Part shown: in pieces, positions 12,601 to 21,898 of the stretch
Numbering within the stretch: the stretch's first letter is position 1
Layout: the number at the start of each line of letters is the position of its first letter
Origin: Timema cristinae
Taxonomy: Eukaryota > Arthropoda > Insecta > Phasmatodea > Timematidae
Reading direction: 5' to 3'
Assembly: GCA_039000515.1 (NCBI GenBank)
Contig: JBCFYV010000012.1
Coordinates: forward strand, 87,884,284-87,948,283
Length of the DNA: 64,000 bases
Made by a program: the position numbers and the translations under genes
Notes under the pieces: generated by a model
Database searches by the model: none
What the model was told of the DNA's origin: nothing
The model's input: the letters and a program-made list of their open reading frames with translations, nothing else

Positions 12601-15600
12601 TTTTTAAAAAGTGGTATTAATTTGATCACAAATAAAGAAAATAATAATCATGGTAGACTCATTTTGTAATACTAACAATTTTTATTTATTTACAAAACAA
12701 AACCCCTATGTAGACTTAAAATCAAATTAGGGTTGCAGAATTGCTAAGGAATTAATTTTTTTGGCACATATATTGCTTTTACATATGGTTAACTTTGAAA
12801 ATGTTTCATAAAAACCATGAGAAGTTAATTTTTACTATGACAAATTATAATGTTAGTGAAAATCCATGTGTCATACATACCGTACTCCCCCTAAATACAA
12901 GCATTGGACTTCATTGATGACCAATTACATCAAATTTTATATAACTACAACCTACACCTAACTTTAAACTTGTCTAGTTTAGCTTGCTGGTGACAGGAAA
13001 GGTTTGAATCTCTATTAGGTGGTCATTTTGAAGAAAACCATCTTAACTACGCTTGTAACAACTCTGAGACATATTTTATTAGGACTACATCATTTTTTCA
13101 GTTTCTTCCCAATATCTCACTTGCCTTATGAAGCTATGACAGGCCCAGCCAACCAACAGTGAAAAATATATGGCTTGAATAAAAAAATTGACCCAGGCCA
13201 TAGGCTGGAAACAGTAATGGATCCATAAATAAGTGGGGGTACAGGGAGTACAATGAGAATAGAGAGAAGCAAGACTGAGATGGTATGAGTATGTAATGAA
13301 AAAAATGGATAAGGAGAGGATGTCAAAGAAAATGTTGGAATGAATATTTAGGAAAAATACCTCAAGGGAGACCAAGAAAGAAATAGGAGAAAGTATGATG
13401 GCAGGATAGAGGAAGGTGGAGGCATTTTACTGACTCAGCATAATGGCTGGAAACAGTTGATGATGATGATATCTTGAGTTGATAATCCATTGATGGCAAG
13501 TTCTCACTCTCTGAGATGATAACTGTTGCAACATTTGGAAAATACTCTTAATCTTTTGGTGGTGTAGCAGGTTTGAAAGTCCTGGTTGTGGGTACCAGCA
13601 GCATGGATGGGTATAAGCTTGTCCGGGTCTTTGTGGTTTGTAAAAAAGTGATTGTTCATTTGCTGTCTGAGAGAACCTGTAGTAAAGTCAATATATTCTG
13701 CATCATATGATTTGCACTGCAGTTAATATACAAAGTTTTTTGTTTTGCAGTTGCCAGTTATGACTAGGAATTTTTTCTTCCAATTTGGCAACTTTGCTGT
13801 TGAAGGGGTATGAACCTTTGGTAGTCTGTTTTTCTTCTTGGATTCTCTTGGGGTCAGGAAGTTTGAGATGGACTAGATTATTGTGAAGATTAGGTGGCTG
13901 TTTGAAAGTGACTCTTAGGGGTGAGCTAAGGTTTTGGGTCTGGTGAAACTGGTTAGAACTTTGTAACCAATTTTAAGGATGGTGTTTATTCAGTATAGAC
14001 CAGGATGGTATTGTGTTGTGAGAGGTATGTCCTTAACTGTTAACTGTTTTTAGGGGTTCATTGTCATCTCTGGAGTACTCTGGAGATTTGGTTGCCTATT
14101 AAAGAATTGGGGTAGCCTCTGTCATCGAAAATGTGGAAAGTTGTTCACAATCCTCAGCTGTATCATCGGATCCTGAACATATTCGTTTGGCTCGGGTGAT
14201 AAGGCTGAACAAGAAGAGACCTTTTTTTTAGTATGAAGGATGGTTGCTATGGTGGTGGAGGTATTGTTGGGTGGGTTTTATATGTACAGTGATGTGAATT
14301 TGGTTGTTTTCAAGGAACAGATTCACATCAAGGAAGGTGAGACTATGCTGTTATTTATTGTGAGAAGTTTAAAGGGCTGCAATTGTTGAGATTATCTAGA
14401 AAGATGTCCAAGGATGCTTCAGAGTGAGGCCAGATCATGAAAATGACACCAATGTAACGCAGCCATACAGAGGGTTTGATGGCCTGAGATTGTAAAAAGT
14501 GTTCTTCTAGAAGTCCCATGTAAAATTTACATATGAGGGAGCCATGTGTGAACCCATAGCTGTGCCCCTTATCTGTAGGTAGGGTTTGTCCAGGAAACTA
14601 AAGTTGTTGAATTGAAGGATTATCCTAGCCAGCTCTACCAGTAGATTTTCTAGTATTTGTGTGAAAGACCGTTTCTGGTTCAGGAAGAAGAATACATGTC
14701 AACAGCAATAAAAAAGGACATCCACAAATTCAGAAAAAATAAAAGCGTGCTCCATAACTATCTCAAGGAGCAATAAATTTAGGTAATATTCGACTATGAA
14801 TAAAATTAATACTTACCACTGTGTCTTACTACCCATTCGGGTTATACGCTAATGAATAAAATTAATAATCTTCATAAATATGGTATTGTCATTAACATTT
14901 TCTAATCAACATTTTTTAATCTGTCAAACTTCAGTCTATCACAAAGTTTTAAACAGTTTATTCAAATTCAAAATGGAGTGGGCTAGTGTTTTTCCTCTCT
15001 GTTACCTTATTATTTTTTTTGAGAAAGGCAATTATCCTGTAATATAGAAACTATATTTGAGTTTAAATATGTCTATGGCTTTCTAGGAGAGAAGCCAGAA
15101 GAAAATAAGTTGTCACCTTTGTGCATTGGATTCTTCCCACATGTTTTCTTCTTTCCCTAAGTGGGCTTTTGTCACTCAATTTTGACTTAGTTAAATTATC
15201 TTTCCTTTAGGGATTTGCGAAGTACACTTTTTCAACTTGAAGCGAACTTGAATCGAACATATGAAATATTCTCAAAGCCGAATCAGAGTTTGAATATTTT
15301 CTTTGAGTTATTTTATACTTGTTAAAATACTATACTGCGGTTATTTATATTACTTTATGCACTAAACTTACTAAGAAAATGTTTTATAACACAATTTTTT
15401 GTTATATTTCATATTGCTATGACAAATCAAGCTATTACAAAAAATGCAATTCAATAGCTCAGAATGTCTATTATTGAATATAAATTGAGTATTTTAGCTG
15501 TCAATTTTTTTTTACTGGCGAAGCTTCAAAGCAAATGTTTGTTTCGAAGCTTTGCACACCCCTACTTCTCTTATTTGTTTATATTTCCATTGTGATTTAA

Positions 15601-18600
15601 TCTGTCAAGTGATCGGTCTCTTGGTATATTGGTCAACGTTCCTGCCTACTAATCTTGAAGTCAATTCCCAGAAATACCATAGGTATTATTCCTAAAAAAA
15701 AACTGTCCCTATGTTTACCATGATCTGGTTAGTTAAGTTTAAGACTTCTACTGGCACCACATAATCATGATCATATCATCACATCATCTCATCGAGGTAA
15801 TGTTACTGCAACCACATGGTGCCCCAAATTCAGGAGTGTCTTACAGTTCAGCCAAAACCAGTAGAAGGCCAGAAATTTCAATTGACAAACCTTGGTGACA
15901 TTCGAATTTCAACATGACAGCATATTAAAAAAACCAATGGACCAAAATAACACATTTACAGACCTTAATCAATCCAAATAAATTTAAATTGATAGCAAAG
16001 TTATATTTAACTACAACTTACTTCTCCTCTTTGGTTAATTTCTTCCTTGATGAAAGTCTATCTTTTCGACTGGCGGAGAAGAACTGGGATACCAGTTGGA
16101 AATCTCGGGAAACTCTGCGTCGTCTCGCACGCTCACGTAACCTTCTTGTGTACATGTCTACTTGTGCCATCTTCAATGCTAAACAATGCACACCAGACTG
16201 TCAACATGTAAAAGTTAAATAACAAAATTCTCAATAGTAAATATAAACAAATAAGATATTAAAGTGCCTAGCATCTCTTATGATGGCTTTTTTTTTAATG
16301 TATCAATTTCAAAACAAGGGTTATTACTTGTTTGGTAGTGAAGTAGACTGTATTTTGAGATCAACATTACATAAAACATGTGTGTCACTGACTGTTTAAA
16401 TGATACATACACAGGAGAAGTGTCAAAAGCATGATATAATTACTATCCGAAGCCTATTAAAACAAATGGGTTTGGATCTGACCGATATAATATCCGACAC
16501 TACAGCACTGCTCGCGAACAGCATGTGTGAGAGACAAAAGTAAAAACGTCCACACACTACGAAGGAATGTAATAAGAGTTTGAACCAAAGTGCTCCTCTC
16601 ATTCCGGTCCAGCCCCTTCTTTAACTTCGGTTGGGCCACATGCCAACGCTCCTAGTTTTACTGAAATTTGTCACAATATTTGAATCTAAGCCAATGAGGA
16701 ACTTGTAATTTACAAAATTTCAAGTGTGTTCTAAAAACGATGTATCTCTCCCCAACTTCCCATCATCCTGGAAAACAAGGGTTGCAAGCCTTTAGTGCAC
16801 CCACAAGGAAGGATTACTGTAAATTGTCTGCGACTACTCTAACTATTTTCAAAATACTACGAGTTAATCTTTGTAATATTTTTTTTATCAAACACTGGGA
16901 TTATTTATTTTTGTGCCATTTTATACACAGTATAAGCCTAATGTTGAGCCTGTACAAAGCTATGAAATTTATAATTTGAATCTGAATCTTGTTAGGATTA
17001 ATATTTTATTCAAAATTCTTTTTTTTTTAAATAAAAATTCATATCGGTACAGGATTCAAAGTTTCAGATCTAAATAGATCCCAGATTCGGATTTAAGGTA
17101 ATATAATTCAAAATCTAAAGCTACATTTGAATAATTATACTCTAAAAGTAGTTGGCATGGATCCATTATTTTACTTGAGCATATAACTTTCAAATCTTGT
17201 AAAATTTAAAATCTAGTCATTATTTGATATGGTTAACTGACCTATTTTTTATTGAATTTAATTAAAGATAAACAATTCAATCTGATATTCTATTTGGATT
17301 TAATTACATTTGATAATAAAATATTTTGATTCAAATTTGATTTGAAATATTTTCTTTTTAAAATCTTCGATTCAAGGTAAGTCAATATTTAGAATTGATT
17401 TGAAATGGAAAATGTTTTCGCACAGGCTTGCCTATATTGTATTCTGGTGCAACACCACTTTTTAAAATCTGTTTCATATTAATGACTATTAATTAATTTA
17501 AATGTGAAAATAAATCTTATTTGTTGAATCCCTTCTTGTAAAAGAAAAACAAACCTGTATCTATATCATCATCTTCTAAAGCATTGATGAAAAGCGGGGA
17601 AACCAACGATTCGGCCATGTTGTCATACTCCTGAGTAAACAGAGAGCCATGTTATAGATTAAAATTGACAAATTTTCCATAAAATAGTTTAGGCCGAGTG
17701 AATCTAAGATTTAAATATTCAAATTTAATCCTAATTATGGTTAATGTATATGGGCCGTGTCTTTGTTTTTATTATATTTGGAAGAAAACTATAAAAATAC
17801 AATATAAATTATTTTATTAACAAAATACATCAAAAAGTGAAATGAGGTTTACCTTGTATATGCTTTGTTTATAAATAGGCATTGTACTATATGTTAGAAT
17901 GAAACAGATGTCATAATGTATAAATTTATTTATTTAGTGACAATATCTTGTATTTATCTTCTGTCTTCAGAAGTAATAATAATAATGCATAACAGTCCAA
18001 GATGTTATGTATGTATTATCATTAACAATACACAACATAATGAAAACTCCATGGCGTGAGCTTGAAAGTGAGTTATACTGATTGGTCACCGCCTTTAGCG
18101 ATGATAGTGCCAAAAACGTAATACGTGTTTATAAATAAAGTATTTAAAAGAATATTTAAAACAGTTATGATATGGTTTGTATATAATGAAGCATAATAAT
18201 TAAATGGTGAATCTACCCTCTCAAAATCATCCCTTTGTGGCCTGTAGCCAAGTTGTGTTGCCTCCTCTGGGGTTGCATCCAGAGGCGGAAGTCGAGCCGT
18301 CTGAGGGGGGACAGTGGTCCGTTGTCAGGCTGATTGGTTTGATCCACCAAGTGAGACCTTAGGCCCGCCGCAGCGTCCCATGTCATACGCCCTATGTTGC
18401 CATCCAGGTAACGACCCACATACTGGTCTTTTGCCTCTGTGAAACACTACCATATTGTAAACACCGGGCATAGTGTAGCAAGAATGGTATTTGTGCCAAC
18501 TTGAGTATTGTCAAGTGTTCCATATCATGTGTATGGTCATTGCGAGGACGGGAAACTAAAACAATATCGCTCAAATGAATTTATTTCTAAACATATGGCA

Positions 18601-21600
18601 GCAAATGTACAGTATGATTTCAGTATGCAGAACAGTGAAAATTTCTGAAAAATTACTGGATTGCTAGAATGAGGCTAGAATGATGGCTAAATATGTTTAC
18701 AGTGAAAATAAGAACACACCTTACATTGCTGCCATCAGACAAAGAGGTAATGGCTGCCTCTCAAAAAAAAAAAAAATCAATCGCTACTGCCCAATAAATT
18801 GACCTAGGTTTCATTCTATCGGAACTCATCAGGGAGGAGTGTGAAACATGCAAGTAACTCCCTAAAAGAGGAAATAAAAAAATACAAAAGGGAGAAAAAG
18901 GAAAATGGTAAAGAATGATAGGACACTTAGATTGGAACATATAAAAGGAGTTCTGATAGAATTAAACTAGGTCAAGGGATCAGGCGGTAACAATCGATTT
19001 TCAACTTTTGTCCCACATAAAATGAAAATAATCTTGATGAAATCAATATGTATTAATATTTATAGTACGAAAGAGTAGTTAGTTAGCTACCATTTGATGT
19101 TAAACATGTCACTTTTGAATGAAATATAAATTTCAATTATTGTCCCAGATTATCAAGTGGCTTCTCCCTTTAAAAAACGCTAACATAACTTTTTCTGTGG
19201 ATAACAATGATAAAATTTTACTATATTATTTGTATTATTTTATAGGTGTTGATAATATCTATCAAAAGTAGCAGCTGCATATATCTTGACTTGATGTATA
19301 AAAATATTAACATTGTTTTAAAGTAACTTTAGTAACTACAAGATAATGTTCTTCATATCAAAATTAGCCTATTTTTAATTTTAATTTCCAGTACTAAATA
19401 TAAAAAAAAAAAAAAAATACAAAAATGTATAGAAGAATATTTGAGGAAATTTGTTCAAAAACGTGTGCGCTAGAGTTTTCTATGGTACTCAAATATAAAA
19501 AAAAAAATCACTGCTCCAGATGTGAAATACCTTCTGCAGTGCGTGTCTCTATGTGTCCACTGATGTCCTCCCAGTTGCCGAAACCATACAGTTCGATAGC
19601 ATCCAAGAGGCGTAGCTCCTCGCGGACAGACCAACCCACACGCCCTTGGAACACCCCCATCGGTTCAGAGTCCTGTAATAGAGACTACTCGCAAAGAGCA
19701 TGAATATGTTCCAAACGTTAAAAATAGCAGCTCCATAAACTTAGCAATAATTGTTATTTAACATTCAAGCTATATAATTTTTTCAAGAGTAACAGAATTA
19801 CTAAAAAGTATAAACAATTTAAAAGGTGTTTAGTTACACCTCAAATCAATTTTGAACATTCAAGATAAGAAACATACTTATCAGTTTTAAACTAAAGAAA
19901 ATATAAAACTATTTATATTATAAAATGCATTTAAAACTAATGTTGCCTATATTTTAAATATGTTAATGGTTGGTTGTTTCTTGGTCAATGTTCAGTGCCC
20001 AGTAATAAAACTGCCAACTGTTACGAAATTTATCAGGTACTCAAAATCAATTTAGTTGACTGGCAATACCTACTTATTGATTTCAAGACATTCTATACAT
20101 TTCCAAAAAAAAAATGTAATTACTTAAAAGTAGTTTTAATCAATGGAAGTTTAATATTGTGCCAGGGCCATCAAGCTTAATACAACTTGTACTTAATAGA
20201 ACTCTAGTTCACATGAGTTAGTGTGCATCCTGTTCTAAGAAACCAACATGTCAAGTATATCACAAGTAGACGCAGGGGAAGGGCAAACCGAGTTAGGATT
20301 TATGAAGAGAAAACTAACACTAATAGCACACTCGTGTTTCATCAACTAAATGTCAATTGACTGATATTTTTTACTTTTTCATCAGTAAAGAGAAAATATT
20401 GTAATCACCCTCAAGATTATGATGATTCTTTACATGTTAAGTGCCCCCAAACAATTGAATTTTGAATTTCTGTGTGTCTTCATGTGTTCATATGTCTGTC
20501 TGTCCCTGGCAAAAGATCTGAAATAGTTTGTTGGATTTTAATCAAACTTGATATCTATAGGCCTATGGCTATATTTTGGGATAAAATTTTTGATTTTTAA
20601 CTTAGCCTTTAAATTAAAGGATAGTTTACTGATGACAGTATTTTAATTTGAAATATTTTTAAAATGGTTTCTACTTGGTTCAAAATATGTATTTGGTAAG
20701 ATTCTTACAGTATGCATAATTTTATATATTTGTTTTTCTTAAAAAAAAAAAAGTTTGTAGTAGAGTTAGATGATCGCTGATTTTTGAAAAAATGGAATTT
20801 TTTTGAAAATAGCTTTACTAAAATTTTATTCAAAATTGTTGTTTGAGGAATATCTTGCATGATAAACAGGGTCCTATTATGTACTTATTTTTCTAGAATA
20901 AATTAATTTAAGGTTATTTCACTCAAGCCAATTTAAAAAATTGGAAATTAAAAAAAAATTGGCTTGAAGATTTAGTTCAAAATGGATTAATTTATGGGAT
21001 AATTGTTTTTCATGATCAATAATCAAATTTTTCTATTTTTACAAATTAAAAATAATTTGAGGGTGGTTTACAAATGATTTTTGAAAATTTGAGAATTGTT
21101 AAAAATATTTAAGTACATTTTTTTTAAATGATAAATGAAGTGTTTTTATTGTGATTAACAAGATGTGTTTTTTTCCTGAGAAAAACTTACTTAAAAGGGT
21201 ATCGGTAGTTAATTGAAATTCTATTTTTGAAAATGTAGTTATAAGTTATATTATATTATATGAAAAAGTAGTGTGAATGTGTCATAGGCTAACATTTATG
21301 TTTGTTGTGTTATAGGCTAACATTTATGTTTGTTGTTGTGTGTGGAGCCCAATGTGTGTTACTTGTATTAATTTAGGCTAGTAATTAAGTTGTTCTTTTA
21401 ATTAGTGAGCATTTTTATGGCCTATTTACTGAATCTTACAAACAGTACCACAGAGAACTTGGGAAGTGCAGTGTACTTTTTGTCAAGTGTTGCTTGTAGA
21501 CTATAATACATCTTTGTCACACTAATATAATCTTACCATGAACTGGTAGGGTGTCCATTCTTGTGACATCCTATCTCAGCCCCCGCAGAGAAGCACTGGA

Positions 21601-21858
21601 ATATAAGTATTATGTTATTAGCACTGGATACCAGCAGAAATAGCTCAGCATCCGCATTGCAAACTCCAACCCAAGAGGCTAGGTTTTGAATCTCTGCCAA
21701 GGTTGAATAAGCATGGTGTCTACTAAACTTGACCAAAGAAATCCCCGACCTTTTCCCTGATTTCCCCTGATCATTTCATAAAATTCCCCGACTAAAAAGT
21801 ATGTCACATCCTTCTAACTCGCCGCCCCCCTCCCCCATCGTTTTTCTATTAATCTTGT

Positions 21859-21898
<40 letters not shown>

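Noticed and set aside
16457..16639. Minus-strand 60-codon frame starting MAQPKLKKG
   Set aside because: Lies in a TADA2B intron, lacks conserved motifs and splice partners.
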